From positions 22,154,529-22,218,528 of the forward strand of contig NC_135185.1 of the NCBI RefSeq assembly GCF_041146795.1: DNA of 64,000 nucleotides, given 5' to 3'. Shown piece after piece: positions 15,034 to 28,087 of this stretch (positions are counted from its first letter, which is position 1; each line of letters opens with the position of its first letter). The notes below the pieces were generated by a model, which ran no database searches, had not been told where the DNA came from, and worked only from the letters and a program-made list of their open reading frames with translations. This stretch comes from Maylandia zebra. Lineage: Eukaryota; Chordata; Actinopteri; Cichliformes; Cichlidae. The position numbers and the translations under genes were made by a program.

Positions 15034-16961
15034 GTGAGTTTGGAGATATTTGGCTATTTTTCTCCCCGTGCATAATATTTGTAGCGCCTCTGTGTGCTGC
15101 TGCAGCCCCGCATTCTCGCAACTGAGGGCGGCTGCAGCGAAAAGGGGGCTCGTCAGTGTCACGAATCCGGATTTCCCCAGCCCTTTGCCGGCAGAGAGGG
15201 TGGGGAGGACCGGGGACAGGGTCAGTGGAAGATTTCCTTCAGCTCGGCTGGACTCTGAGGACGCACGAGCCACAGTAACATGATCTTATATGCCGAAGTA
15301 GGCCGTATCAATTTGCATAATAGCGGAATATAACGGCATGCGCTCCGGTCTTGTGCTCGTTGTCGCTGGATGGGTTTATATTTGCCGGAGCTTGCCTCCC
15401 TCAAAACATGTCACCACCCTGCTCCCACGGCTAACAATCAGGGCCTATTTGCAGACCCGGAGCGGTGTAGTCTGTTATTCACTGGGATAAATATATCTGG
15501 CTTTGATATGTGCACTGTGTTTGCGCTCCCGTGCGTATTCGTCTGTATGTTGGCTCTGTTGAGTCTATGCGTTTAAGTGTGTGTGGTACGTGGATAGCCA
15601 CGGGAGAGAGGACATGCTGTTCTATCCATCAAAATGCCCGCATTGTGCTTTCACACGGTAGAGCAGCGAGCAGGCCCTATAGCAGAGGACATGGCTTCGT
15701 ACTGTAGGCCCGATCAACGCTCAGGAGCTGCTTGGATCAATAAGGATTGATGCAGTTTTGCGCGTCTTGAGAGCCTCTGTGTGCTCGCTGGTTGAGGCCT
15801 GTCCAGCTCTGGTGGTGTTTATGTTGACCAGGCCGAATCAAATGATCAGCTTAGCGTATATGTTTTGCTTCTGCTAAGTAGAAAGGCGTTCAGTTTGGGG
15901 CAAGAAGGGAGAGATGTGGCTGTGTTGGGGGAGAATTTCGTCTGCTGTTTTTAAAGGCTTCTCTTCTCTCGGCACGGTATGCGCCATAGCAAAAAGTTTG
16001 AAAAATCAACAGGCTGAGGAAATTAAAGAACTAGGTTAGTAGTGTCTATGAAGTGATAAATGAGTCATTTAAGTATATCTGGTACTTTATTTTGTATGCA
16101 GCGGCTCTGCCAGTTGAAACCACCGTGGTTCACCCACTTGATAGAACAGAAAAAAGCACACATTTATGTTTCAAAGGAACAGCAGCTTATAACTAAAGAG
16201 GATGCAAGTGCTGCCTTGTCCTTTAATGTTAGCATGTTTGTGTCAAAGGCATGCATCAGCATGTGAACAATCCCTGCAATAAGTCTTATAGAGTTGAGTT
16301 TTTATTATATTCATATGCATATACTCTGCGCTTGGCTTCCAGTGATGCTGCACGCTGTGATTTAGGAGCATTCATTAAATCCTGACAGATAATGAGAAGC
16401 GTAGAATGTGTTGTGAGGGAACAGGTGTTTGTCTCTGTTTATTTGCACTTGTTATAGACACATCTGAGGGTTATCTGTTTACACAGCCATAACCAAGGGA
16501 CTCACCCCCCATTGTTGGACAGAGGCCCATGTGTGTACATTATATTTTAGTTCTGGGGTCAGTATTGGGCACTTGTGGTTAAAGGGGAAAAAAGAAATCT
16601 AGTGCCAAGTAAGGCTAGGGTCAGTATTTCTGTCTCTTACAAGCAGTTCATTTAGGAAGATTCATGTGCCACAATTTGCCAAACATGATGCCTTTTTTTG
16701 CTATCTTCAGTTTCTATGAATATGTGTACTCCTAATTGAAATCAGTGCAACTCTCAAGTCCTGTGAGTGTCTAAAGGAAAGAAATGAAGATATGTTGTTC
16801 CTGAATTAGGATTTGGGTTCAAGATTCAAGATTAGGATTAAAAATTAGAATTTGGATAGAGGAAAATCGGCAAAAAGCCGCATAAGTCTGTTAATGCCAA
16901 CGTGCAGGCAAAGGCAGAATGAGAATTTGTTCAGGTGTTACAGTGGTAATCTCTAGCTTCA

Positions 16962-16965
<4 letters not shown>

Positions 16966-16996
<31 letters not shown>

Positions 16997-17033
16997 TCTC
17001 TCCCTCTCTTACACACAAACACACACACACACA
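16966..17033 (+). repeat. (TC)n/(CA)n compound microsatellite
   Basis: About 44 bases of mostly CT repeats, with a few CCC interruptions, followed by a short CA tract. Confidence 0.9.
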
Positions 17034-17651
17034 GCTCTAATTACAGACATGAATCTCTGAAAGACTCCACAGCAGGAGTAATTAAAGCAGGACTCTCCTC
17101 CTTAGAGAGGGAGACAGACAGAGACACAGACTGAGAGACCCGGTGGTAACATGCTCGTTGTGATGTATTTGAGGTATGTGTTGTTCACATCTACAGAAGC
17201 AAGTTTCCTGCTGTGTTAATCTGAAGGTTTGTAGTGATTTAAAATGAGTTTGGGACCACCCCACCCTCCATATGACAGAATGTCCCACCACCCATTCAGA
17301 AAAGTGCTCTCACAGGTGCTTTGTGAAAGAAAAGGAGGTTGCGATGATGGATATGATAGTTAATGGATATGATGAGTATGACATTTTCTTGTGTTTGAAG
17401 TAGCAGCTGTGTCATGGTAATATTTTTTATTGCAGTTTTCATATTTGCAGTCGTTATCTCACCTTTAGTTTTTATTGCTTTGCTAACTCATTGCTAAAAC
17501 AGTAAAACCTCTCTGTGGAAAAATTGAAACCTATTTGTAAAAGCAAACAGAAGCAAACATTTTGAAATGTGTATGACTACTGAACTGCCTGTTTATAACG
17601 TAGCTTTATCAGCAGGCAGCTCACTTGTTTGCCCATTCTTCTTTTACACAG

Positions 17652-17781
17652 AGACAAGCCAATGTAAGCTCAGCCGCCATCCAGCTCTGTAACTGTGACT
17701 GCCGTTCCTGCACTGCTCAGACCGCCTCCATCCATTCATATTAGTGTTCAGAGGGAGTCCTGTCTGCACACCATCAGCCAG
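17652..17781 (+). other. candidate gng7 5' UTR exon
   Basis: A pyrimidine-rich acceptor (CTTCTTTTACACAG) ends at 17651, and a donor CCAG|GTAATA follows after 17781. Together they bracket a 130-base, more GC-rich segment with no sustained reading frame. Its size and place suit a noncoding exon spliced to the gng7 ATG exon. This is prediction from splice signals only. Confidence 0.35.
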
Positions 17782-18648
17782 GTAATACTCTGTTTGCTGT
17801 GGTCACTGTATCACGTTCCACATTCCTAGGCTGCTTAATCTGCAAAGTATCTTAAACTCGAATTTTCTTGTGAATTACCCAGTGGACTCAGGAGTCCCTG
17901 AGGCAGTGGAATGTGGAATGAATTTATTTGAATGTCTGGATCACAACATTCTCAATCCCAAAGATCTCACTGAGGTTTATTACAACAACCTAATGGTGTA
18001 TTCCTATTTCAACATGTTGTTTGTGCAGTGTGTGAATTACATTCAGAAGACTAATATCAGATGCTGATGCGTATTAGCATCTTTAATATAAGGGCTTTTA
18101 TTTAATTGCTTTTTTGTTAAACATCAAATTCATTTTTGGTTACATTGTCGTTACACTGTTGCTTTCAATCGTCATATTATGAATTAAAATGCTGCTATGT
18201 TTCACTCTAAATTTCTGCTGCACTACTATGTAGTCACCTCATGGTGGTGCTATAGCGCTCCAGCTGACGTTCCACACAATCCTCTTAACTGATTTAAATT
18301 TATGACCCATAACACTAAAAAGGGAATTTAAGCCATCATTTCATTTCTGATCTAATGGCAAAAAACCAAAAAATATTACACTCTTTGTTGTGCTTTGTTT
18401 ATATTTGATCCTCTGCAGGCTTTCTTTTTTGTTTGCTTTTGTGCGATTCATTTAGCAGTGCTATAAAGGACAGTTTCAGGGAATAATCAGGGAATTATCT
18501 AGTACTTAAATTCACATCTCTATTAAGTATACATGAAATTAATGTTTCTTGGTCTCTGACAAATCTAGTGAAGTAAACCAAACACAACTCATTCTGTTTT
18601 TTCACTCCTTCAGTTTTCTCCTGTGTTGGTGTATTCTCATGGATCAGT

Positions 18649-19106
18649 ATGTCTACCACTAATAATATCGCCCAGGCCAGGAAACTGGTGGAACAGCTGA
18701 GGATTGAGGCAGGGATTGAGCGCATTAAGGTAAAACAACCGTTTTCTGCTGTGTTAGCAAATGTGAGTGCGTAATTATTCATACACATTTAACTGCTCTC
18801 CCTCTCTACTCATTCTTGTTCCCCCTTTGCTGCTTCTTCCTTCATTTACCCTTACAACTTTATTTTTTCTTCTACCTCCAATGCCCTCATTTTAAATTTC
18901 GCACCTTCTTATCTATCCCCTTTTTTGCCTTCCCCCATGCCCTTCCTCCTTTTCTCTCCCTCCCCCCTCTGTCCGGTCAGGTGTCTAAAGCAGCAGCAGA
19001 CCTGATGAGTTACTGTGAGCAGCACGCTCGTAGCGACCCTCTGCTGGTTGGTGTTCCCACCTCTGAAAACCCTTTCAAGGACAAGAAACCTTGCATCATC
19101 CTATAG
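18649..19106 (+). CDS. gng7: GNG7, G-protein gamma-7 subunit
   Basis: Two coding exons, 18649-18729 and 18981-19106, encode 68 residues, exactly the GNG7 length. The protein starts [17 protein letters not shown] and contains the family DPLLVGVP and NPFKDKK motifs. It ends in the CAAX box CIIL, whose final Leu predicts geranylgeranylation. It would pair with a G-beta subunit to form the membrane-bound beta-gamma dimer that couples receptors to effectors such as adenylyl cyclase. GNG7 is known for striatal Golf signalling. The intron splits the protein after ERIK, as in other gamma genes. It lies between diras1 and gadd45b, as on human 19p13.3. An upstream acceptor near 18613 or 18647 joins it to a noncoding exon. 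Only a few conservative changes from human GNG7 are visible. Confidence 0.96.
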
Positions 19107-22100
19107 CTGCTTCCTGCTTCTCCTACCCCTCTCACGCACACACACACAAACACACATTCTCACACACTCTTGCACATACATATACACACTAACACATAAA
19201 CGTATACTTTTGCCATTTAACTAGATCCCCGCATTTACCAAGACACACCTTGGAGCAGCCATGTCTGATCTTACAGGGCTGTCGAGCATCCACACACACA
19301 CAGAAACACACACGCTCCCAGAATCGCCACTCTGGAAAAGCGCCATACACCGGAGCAACAGCTAGGGGAAAGGTATGCTGCGCTCACAGTGGCTGAGATC
19401 AGTATATCACTGAGTATGATCCAAGGTGCTTTGGTATTATTCACATATGCTGGTGAATTAACTACAAGTTTCAGCTAAAATTGAAAAGGGATTTGGACAT
19501 TAATGATCGATAGGAAATCAGCATTTTCTTTTTTTTTTGTTATCGTGAAATGAGGTGTTGGTTCAAAGATGGGTAGCTGTGCCATAGGCAGGCGGTGGGA
19601 GGATGCATGTGCAAAAAAACAGAATGAGTGGTAGGCGCTAGGCCAATTGTGCCAAACTGGACCTCGTGTCCCATTAAAAGTTCAATAAATGCTTCTTTTT
19701 CTGTGGGAGATTTTTTTTTTTTTAAGTATGAAAGCTTCATTCTTGGGTCATTTTGGAGCAACTGGCTAAAGCCTTTGCCTTTATCAGGCCATAGCATGTT
19801 CCCACCCAAACCTGTATCAACAGACCTTCTCTGCCTGTGGCCTCACAATGGCTGCCTGCAGCCTTTGGCCAAGCCTCCAGCTGTGCCAACCTGTACAAAA
19901 ATTCCTTTCTAGATGCTGATCTGCTGTCACTGATTCCACTGCGGCTCATGATAGCCGCCACGGGCTGATGTCTAAGCTGATCCCAGATCTGCACCTATGA
20001 GAGCAAGCAGTGAACGGCTCTACACAGAACTCAAGCTATTAACCGCAGACGTTTACTGCATTTTTTCTTAAGAAATACTTGTTTGTGAACTCAATGTACG
20101 TTTTAGATATTTTGTTGAAGCATTACTTAACAGATAGGACAATATTTTACATTTTTTTAGATCGTTTTCTTTTCACGTAGGTGTTGCCCCTGGCGGATCA
20201 GGTTTGTTTTCCTGCTTGCATTAATGAAATAACAGGATATCTGGTTGTAAGCCAGGGGTAATACCTAACCAGATCTACTGTACATCAAGCCTCCCTGTGC
20301 TTTACCCCAAGAGAGGGCGAGGCCACAGAATGATCACATCAGAGAATCATTCTGTAAGGGACTGCGAGGCTGGAGGAGATGACCCAGACATAGAAAGTAA
20401 AAATGAAGGTGCCCTCTTCCCACCCTCTCAGCCCATATATATTTCGATTACTAGTTCTTGTAGGGTGAATAGAACGAAAATGAGAGGAGTGGGTAGTCTG
20501 AAAATAAGGAGTCACCTCTCTGTTCAAGGGGTTTACATCTTGTTTTAATGCTTTGCAATTATGGCTATTAATCAGATTACCTGCCTTCACCAGTCTAAAG
20601 GTCCCAGTTTCCCCAGCATAAGAGCTCACTCTGATGTTATCCCAGCTTGGTCACAGGCTGGATCAGTAGGAGCTGGCAGTCTCCTTTCTGTGTCCCTCCA
20701 TCCTCGTCTCCTCCACAGCGCTCCTCCTGTCTGACAAACCAAACTTGATTGTAAAAACTGAAACATGAAGAAGAAAAAAATCAAGTTAATTAAGAGAAAA
20801 AAAAAACTAAGTGTATAAACTTTCTTTCAGACATGTGCAGAAGTGATAAGTTGAAGAGTAGCTGTTTTGGCTTTCTTTTTTTTCTTTTTCTTTTTTTTAA
20901 GTTCTCTTCTTTCTATGGAGTCCATGGAACCTGGTCAGTTGAGTATTACCCTGTACAGTGTTTGTAAGATACAAACTCAGAACACAGATTTCCCCTCTGT
21001 GGATGTTGGATTTTTTTAGTACTACTTATTCTGTCAATCAGGATCACGTCTGTCCTTTGCTTTTTCCTTTTTTACGTCAATCAGGTTTTAGAGGCCTGCG
21101 ATAGCTGAGGTTGGTTTCGGCCACATATAAAACCGATGAGGATGAAGTAATGTACCGGAAACAAAAGCTGTGTTTGGTTTAGAGTCATGCCCCGTAACAA
21201 GATGAATCAACATCGGACCTCATTACGGTGGTGCAAAACCAACCTCCTGATCTGACCTTTAACACCAAAGCTGTCCTTGTTTTTTTTAGTTTTTGTTTTT
21301 TTGGGGGCAACAGGCATCTAGACCAACATGCAACACACACCTACATCCTGTGCTTTGGGTGCTTTTCAAGCTTGAATGATGTTTATCAGAGGTAAAAGGT
21401 TAATAGCTGTAAGGAGAATTGGTGAGAGAGGGGATCTTCCTTCCATCATATTTACACTTTAGCATTTAGCCGAGGGTGGGATCATTTGGACATGGCTTAT
21501 ATCTGCTGACAGAGAGTCACAAGGGTTCGTCCTACTAGTTTTCTGCTTTCATGTCACTTAGGTCAGTGTGACCCAGCTGCTATACAGACTTTGGAGGTGG
21601 GTGGAAAGAGTTGTTTGCATCCACACGTGCTCATGCGTACCTGGGAATGTGTGGGGTTTAGACAAATCGGCATTAGAATAATTGTAATTGTTACCTTTAG
21701 CAATCTCAAACTGTGTGAAAGGGAAAAAAAGAGAATAAGCATATTTCCCAAAATGTCAAATGATTCCTTTAAAAATTCAGCTTTGTGATTAATTACCAGT
21801 TTAAATCGCTGCTTAGCATCTGTGTTTTTGCACTGTAGCCAATGGCTTATGATACAGACAAAGATAGAAGTATAGAGAGCAGGAGCTGGAGAAAGGCCAT
21901 AGAGAGGGTGTGCAAGTGTGCGTGCGTGTGTGTGGGTGCTTGTGTTTGGTAGCTGAAAAGGGATGATTTGGCAGAGCAGTAGGTGGAGAGGAGAAAATAG
22001 AGGAGCGTGCAAGTGTGTGCTCGTGTGCATGGTCTGTGTGTGTTTGTGCGAGTGACACAGTGCGTAAGAACGAGCAGTGCCTCCAGTGCTGCAGTGTTAG

Positions 22101-22359
22101 ACTGTAATGTTATAGTACTGCAGTCCTGCAGTTCTAGGTCAGGGTTAGTCTGACCAGAGGAAAGGTCATGTGATACCACAAGTCAGAACAACATATATGG
22201 CTTGCACTTCCTCCTTTTCTCACTTAATCAGTCTGCATATTTTGAAGAGTGAAAAGGGGGATTGTGTCACAGGCTAAAACTGATCAGGTGAAATGTGGCA
22301 AAACAAATAATTTCATTACCACTAACGTAAGCCTTGGATACGTAAAGGAACATGTTGAC

Positions 22360-22630
22360 ATTTGAGGAAATGTGTATATTTGCTTTCTCCTGCAGCTGGT
22401 TAGCTTACCTTAAAGACAAGAAACAGGGAGAAACTCCTCTGTTCACCTGCAAGAAAGCTCTTTTAAAGTTCTCAGTCAAGGTGTTATATGACTTTGATGT
22501 TTTGCCATTATCACAGTGAGCCATAGAGGTGCTGGTAGACAGGTTTTGTTGCTGCTAGCCTGGCTGTTTCAAGCTGTTTATCTTTATGCTAAGTTAAAGC
22601 AGGTAGCCCTAGAAGCAGATATGATGAAAG
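22360..22630 (-). repeat. diverged teleost interspersed repeat
   Basis: The segment holds CTAGCCTGGCTGTTTC followed by a TTTATGCTAAG-type stretch. In reverse this resembles a dispersed fish repeat (core TTAGCTTAGCATAAAGACTGG), and a second copy lies at about 44.04-44.23 kb. The family name is not certain and the ends are approximate. Confidence 0.45.
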
Positions 22631-23514
22631 GGATGATTGAAGAGATTAATTAGGCTGATATAAATAAACGGTGCTCTTTTTTTTTAAGGAACTACCTAAA
22701 GACATGTGATGGCATAGCAACAGTATTGGCTTAACTATACGTACTTATTTGGCCTGGGTTTGCTTATCAAGGACCTGAACTATTCTAAGATGAAAGAACT
22801 GATTCCCTGTCAGTTTACAGGAATGTGATAAACACTTTCGTTTCATTTCTTTGCAAGCTAAAGTGAAAGAGAATTCTTGCTGCAGAGGTTTAACACAAGG
22901 AAACATACATGCATAACTTATCATCAGACAAATGCACATACACACACACAACCACACGCACAGATGTCCTGGTATTGCCAAGCATATGCTATTTTTTTTT
23001 TTTTTATTACTATCATTCCATCCATGGTTGGGCTTCAATCAGAGACACACAGCTTGGATTGCTGGTTTGTCTGATTGATTGGTTGTTAGTTTGCCTTATA
23101 GTGGTGTATATCATGTAAATGCTGGACTTGGAGGTGGGGGGCAGTCTTAAACAGTCTTAAAAGTGGAACACACGGCTCAAAGTGGAAATTTACTGGTGTT
23201 GTGCGCAAAAATGCAAGCCTCTCGAAATTCATTTCAAGCTTGGTGAGGAGAGCCGAGGCTCCTCCCTGTTGGACTTTCATATCAAGCTTCTCTGATTTGG
23301 CTCCGATCCCTTCCTGAGAATCATCTTTTGTGCTCTGATCTCCTGTGTATGCATACAGTATATGTATCTTTTTGCCTTGATTGACTATGAAGAAAATATA
23401 TCTATTTTTTGTAACTGTTCTCTGATGTGCCATAACTCATGTTTTCTTGCACACTGTTAATATTTTGTGGATATTGCTGTTTAAAAAAGATGATATTGAG
23501 AAGTAGATAACATT

Positions 23515-23520
23515 AATAAA
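23515..23520 (+). terminator. candidate poly(A) signal for gng7
   Basis: Canonical AATAAA on the gene's strand, 4.4 kb after the stop codon, followed by T-rich sequence. Earlier variants are possible. Confidence 0.3.
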
Positions 23521-24695
23521 AAGATGATATAATAACAAACTTTTCCTGTATTGTTTTTTTTATTTTGTTTTGATGTTAACATCAGTGTATTTCAAGTTTA
23601 CTGGGCAGATCACAAACATCAGATACAATACCAGTATGAGCCTCGCAGAGCTGCTGGTATAGCTGCAGAATATTAGTGTTTTTGATTATTATCTGCAGTT
23701 TATTGGTTTAAAAATTCAACTGCAATTTACAATGCACTTGCAGAAACATGCTCTCTGGCCTACTTGGTATACGATGTGCAGCGCATGATGCATGTAAGAG
23801 AATGCATCAAACAGAGTAAACAAAGAGCAGAGCTAGGTAAAAGTCTCCCAGTTTGGTCATTTCACAGGAATTCCATTGTTGTAGCCGTCTCAGGCCTTCA
23901 CTGTGCCCTTTGGAGTGTGCTTTCAACCGTTACAAGCTTGTCTCCAAGTTTCAAACCATACTTCCCATGACCCTTCTGCAAGTCACAGCCAATCGGATTT
24001 AGGCTGGATGAGCCACGGCCTTTGAGAAGACACTCCCCTCACCAGTCACTACCCTGTGTGATTGTAAACAAGTGTGAGGTCCATGTGCCTCAATATGTTC
24101 CTCTCTCCTCTAGCAGCAGACAGGGCTGTGAACAGCCATGTGAGAGCAGAGGGTGGAATAGATTGCAAAGCAGAGGGAAGATCCTGAGATTAAGCAGAGA
24201 TAATAGAGGGATCAGAGGCTTCACCCACACACACGCACAAACACACATTATGTTATTTGCATGCAACATTGTTGCAGGGCTTTAGCTGCAATATATAATG
24301 CAAAACGTACATTTTTAAAAGATTCTTGTTATGCATGTATGGAATCTGGCTAGGGAATAAATAAAAACACTTGACACGCAGGTAATGCGTCTTTCCTGTA
24401 ATGCTTCATTACTTCCTGACTTGTAGGGACAGTAGGTCTGCATGAGCTTGTTATGCTTGTTTTAGTGAGTTTCTGTCCCCACCCCAGTTTCATTCTCACT
24501 GACTTATGCTCACGACAATAGAAGGGGCTGGCAATGACAAAGACTTTGCCCTAAGTGTGCATGCATTTTCCATGACTTCAGCCCGAATGTAAACTGTAGT
24601 TGCGTGACTCAGCAGGTTCCATGACGCACACATGGCTTTTGTTTTGAAATCTGAGCAGAAGCCCCAGGAACAAGAAGAATTTATGAATAAAATAA
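23521..24695. other. intergenic, between convergent gng7 and gadd45b
   Basis: No gene, RNA or recognisable element is visible, only short CA tracts and a T-rich block. Confidence 0.5.
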
Positions 24696-24701
24696 TTTAT
24701 T
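24696..24701 (-). terminator. candidate poly(A) signal for gadd45b
   Basis: Forward TTTATT reads AATAAA on the minus strand, about 0.9 kb after the gadd45b stop, within AT-rich sequence typical of an unstable 3' UTR. Confidence 0.4.
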
Positions 24702-25589
24702 TACTTAGATAACAGAGCACAAAATAGATTACAAATAACTACAAAAAAACAATACAATCAATAAATTAACAGTGTAGCCACTTTACATTAGTTATTTATC
24801 AGAAAGGCAGCACTCTTGAAGGCACAAAGAAGTTGATATTTTTACAATACATTTAAAGCTGATCTGTCCGGATCAGACAGCACAGGCGTTCTGCATCATT
24901 GGGAATTTCGGATCCTGCCTAAATTTTTTCATCCTCTTTACATTGTTTTTTCTTTTGTTTCTTCTGGTGTCAATAGGTCCTGTGTGTCTTTAACATTATT
25001 TCCATTTCAGTTTCCATGGTGACAATTCCCCAGCAGCTTTCAGCTGCTCATTTTAAGAATGCACACCCAGTCTTTTCTACAGAAAAATACAAGTATTGTA
25101 AATGCATACCACACATAGACATACCACACATACAAACACACACCTCTCCTCTCCTTTTCTGGGACTCTCCCAGGAATGTCTGGTACAGTTTCAGCACTGC
25201 AACATTCCTGTCCAGTCAAACAAACAAGACTTCCAGGTATAAGATGGGTGTGGATGTGTTCCTTTCAAAACTACTACTCCTCTTAATGTTTACTATGTCA
25301 CACCCCATAGACATTGTGAGCACCCAGAGAGCAACACAAAACAGATTGTGTTTTGATGGCATTGTAAAAACATTGTGACTTTTCTCTCTGTATCTTTTGC
25401 ACAAGTACAGATTCTAGAAACCAGTGTCCAGTCCAGCTGTTTCACTAGTCTTTGAGTGGGAGTCCATGGTTTTGCTGGTCATTAAGGATAGTGGACTGGA
25501 GCGGCTACACTCCAGGTCATCCCTGCTTGAGCATAAAGATCCTTCAGTGTATCAGTATCTGGCCACAAAAGTTCCTGTATGCAGACCCT

Positions 25590-26959
25590 TCAGCGTTCCT
25601 GCAGGACTAGTTCAGGCACCCACTGGTCAAGGCGCCGACTCTCCTGGCAGTAGGTCCCCACTTCCTGCAGTCTGCAGTGCTCTGCCTGAGGATTCTGTGT
25701 GGGAGAAAAAAAGAATCATGTCCAGCGTTCAATTTGAATTGAACCTGCAAAGTAAGAGTAAAAATCACAAGGCGATGAGAAAGAAAAGGTGCAATATCTT
25801 AGCTGAAAATTGTGCATGAAAAAGATCACCATCTGCCTTTCAGTTACATAAGAGGTAGCCACTATGCTGAGTCAACACACCGTAACCAGCATGCAGTGAA
25901 GGTCTCTGTGCTCTTCCTGGTTCCTGTTGGCATCCACAGCTCCCAGCAGCCGCTGGAGTCGCTGAAACCCAGAGACTCGCAAGATGGTGATGCCGCTGTC
26001 GCAGCAGAAGGACTGTAGCAACGTGAAGTGGATCTGCAGCGCCACATCATTTTCATCGTCGGCTGCCAGCACGCATAGCACCACGCTGTCTGGATCTCTG
26101 AGGGGGAAGAGAAAAGAAGAAAAATGAGGAAAAAACTGAATTCACATGTCTGGGGGTGATCAGTTTGGGCAATGAGAAGAGAAGCACAAACCAAAATTAA
26201 TACTTTCAACTCACACATTAAGAAGCTTGGCTGATTCATAAATGCCAACAGTGAGACAGCCTTGTTTCTGAGCAGTTACCAGCAACTCCTCCAGAGCCAG
26301 ACCTACAGACTGCATCCTAAGGGATAAGGACAGGACAGTTAGCCTTTTGTATTCTGCAATATGACAAAACATTAGTGGTATTAAATATATGCAGCACTGC
26401 TTCAAAAATCCCCCCTCTTCCATATTAATTGAATTAAAAGTCGTTAGAACACTGAAATACACGCTCAGATCAGTTTCATTATCAGTTTCATGCATGGGGA
26501 TGATTGTGGTGATATAAAACAAGCCATAAATGCGCATTTTACAGTTTCAAGGAATTTCGCTGCATGTTGTGCAACGTGCATGCGTAGTATTGTGTATGCC
26601 AGTACAAAGATATTAATACTGAGGTCTTATGACTCATAATAATTCATGCATAATCTCTGGATTTTGGCTTTTATGCGGGTGTCAAACTTTGACAGCACAG
26701 AAAAGATTGTAACATTTTATGCACCCAGATGTTAAATAACAGAAAGTCTCTGCGTTCCAGTCTCAAATCAAAGCTTTCCAAAAAGCACTTTAATTACATC
26801 AGCCTAAGCAATCCACACAACGGAGGGGTCAAAGGACGATCAACATACCCTTCCAGCACATGATCACGCACATGCACATGCTGAACCAACATAAATATAG
26901 AGCTGAAGCAAGAAATCTTACTTGTTCTCGATGGAAGCAAAGCTTTCTTCGGGAATCAT
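25590..26959 (-). CDS. gadd45b: GADD45B, growth arrest and DNA-damage-inducible protein beta
   Basis: Four coding exons on the minus strand (26959-26922, 26316-26215, 26097-25881, 25694-25590) keep frame and give 153 residues, close to the family's about 160. The protein starts [13 protein letters not shown]. It then carries the GADD45 core: [26 protein letters not shown], the acidic [21 protein letters not shown] loop, RDLHCMLVT, and the C-terminal [15 protein letters not shown]45 proteins are small, acidic, dimerising regulators that bind MTK1/MEKK4, p21, PCNA and CDK1, linking stress to p38/JNK signalling and cell-cycle arrest. The four-exon layout is the family's standard. Placement next to gng7 matches human GADD45B on 19p13.3, which favours beta over alpha or gamma. 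A fish duplicate (gadd45ba or gadd45bb) cannot be distinguished here. A compact promoter lies directly upstream. Confidence 0.94.
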
Positions 26960-27057
26960 GATTGCAAATTAAAAACCGATCCCACTGCGTAAATGCGTGA
27001 CAACTGCCGGTGTACCAAAGTTATGCCAGTCTCTTCTGCGTTTGTTGTTGGCAACGT

Positions 27058-27124
27058 TGCGTCACAGTTTTATAGTGAAGCTGGAAGGTGGGCGGCACCG
27101 AAACTAGGCGAGTTTTGCAATTGG
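27058..27124 (-). promoter_or_regulatory. gadd45b core promoter (TATA, GC box, CCAAT)
   Basis: Read on the minus strand, a CCAAT box (27120-27124), a GC box (27090-27095), a TATAAAA box (27068-27074) and a TGACGCAA element (27058-27065) come in that order, about 100 bases before the ATG. The first three are at normal spacing for a TATA promoter. TGACGCAA resembles ATF/CREB or C/EBP-ATF sites, but here it lies just downstream of the TATA box. The arrangement suits a rapidly induced stress gene. Confidence 0.55.
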
Positions 27125-27129
27125 CTCAA

Positions 27130-27580
27130 AGGAAAACCAACATATTTTCTTGTCATGTGGCCTCGTGGGTTTGTATGGTTACAGTGAGTGATGACTTTAC
27201 GGGACAAAAGTACACTTGTCATTCTGACATAACTGATATTGTGCATAAACAAATACATGCATCTGTTCAAGTGAAATGGTCCAACTAGCTCCCGTGTTGG
27301 ACTATGAGATAAAAGTGTTTAATAAGAGATCACCTTTTCATAACAACGTCTTTACAGGACTGATGTGATTATGTAATTATGACTGACATCTAGTGGCTGA
27401 ATGAAGGGGGAACGTCTATGTAACCCTCCTACTACTGAAAGACTGCAGTCATGCATATAAAGCAAGCAAGCAATTCGTGGAACTATATCATCAGTAAAAA
27501 TGGACCTAGAGTCAAATTTGCAATATGTAACAAACTGAAATAAAGCATATGATAAAGCACATTGACTTTCTCTGTTTTCC
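27130..27580. other. intergenic, gadd45b upstream
   Basis: AT-rich, with no coding exon or recognisable repeat seen. Confidence 0.5.
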
Positions 27581-27586
27581 TTTATT
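27581..27586 (-). terminator. candidate poly(A) signal for the IFI44-like gene
   Basis: TTTATT on the plus strand reads AATAAA on the minus strand, about 0.5 kb past the stop codon, and is repeated in the next few bases. Confidence 0.35.
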
Positions 27587-28087
27587 TTTATTTTTTTACA
27601 CAATAAGAGCAGGACAAGGATGAATATATTTGCAAATTAATATTTTCAGAATATCCAAGTTAATTAAAATAAAAGAAGTGCACACAACAGACTCTGCTTC
27701 TAAGGATCTGAAACTCAAGTTGACTTAAGGGTCTACCTCAAAGCTGATCAGGACCCATGATTGGATCACGTGGCATCTGTTAATGACTTTAATTAAGCTC
27801 AATGATTTTAGCTTCAGAGCGCAAAAATATAGCACTTTGATCCAGTGGCTTTTAGTTGAGAGAAAGCAGCATGCAACGTGCTGGCACATCTTTGCAGACA
27901 TGAAATGAACAGTGAATATTTATAAATGTTTTTACTGTTTCACTCATGAAACAAATATAGTTTCAGTTTGCCCACAATACAAGGGTTTTACTTTAAGATC
28001 ATTTGTTGCAACCCTCTTGGAGAACCTAATTAATTGATCATTTTGAAAAGGTCTGAATTGAAATGGTTTGCTTATATGTTTTGGATT

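Larger units (their letters stand above)
19107..23520 (+). other. probable gng7 3' UTR and downstream DNA
   Basis: There is no coding exon here. CA/CT-rich segments, T-rich tracts and a diverged interspersed repeat (about 22.36-22.63 kb) fill the region. An AATAAA at 23515-23520 could end a long gng7 3' UTR. GNG7 has a multi-kilobase 3' UTR in mammals, but the true end cannot be fixed by eye. Confidence 0.4.

Noticed and set aside
21563-22179. His/Thr- and Leu-rich minus-strand frames (110 and 155 residues)
   Set aside because: They derive from GT-rich DNA in the likely gng7 3' region and have no recognisable domain or splice context.
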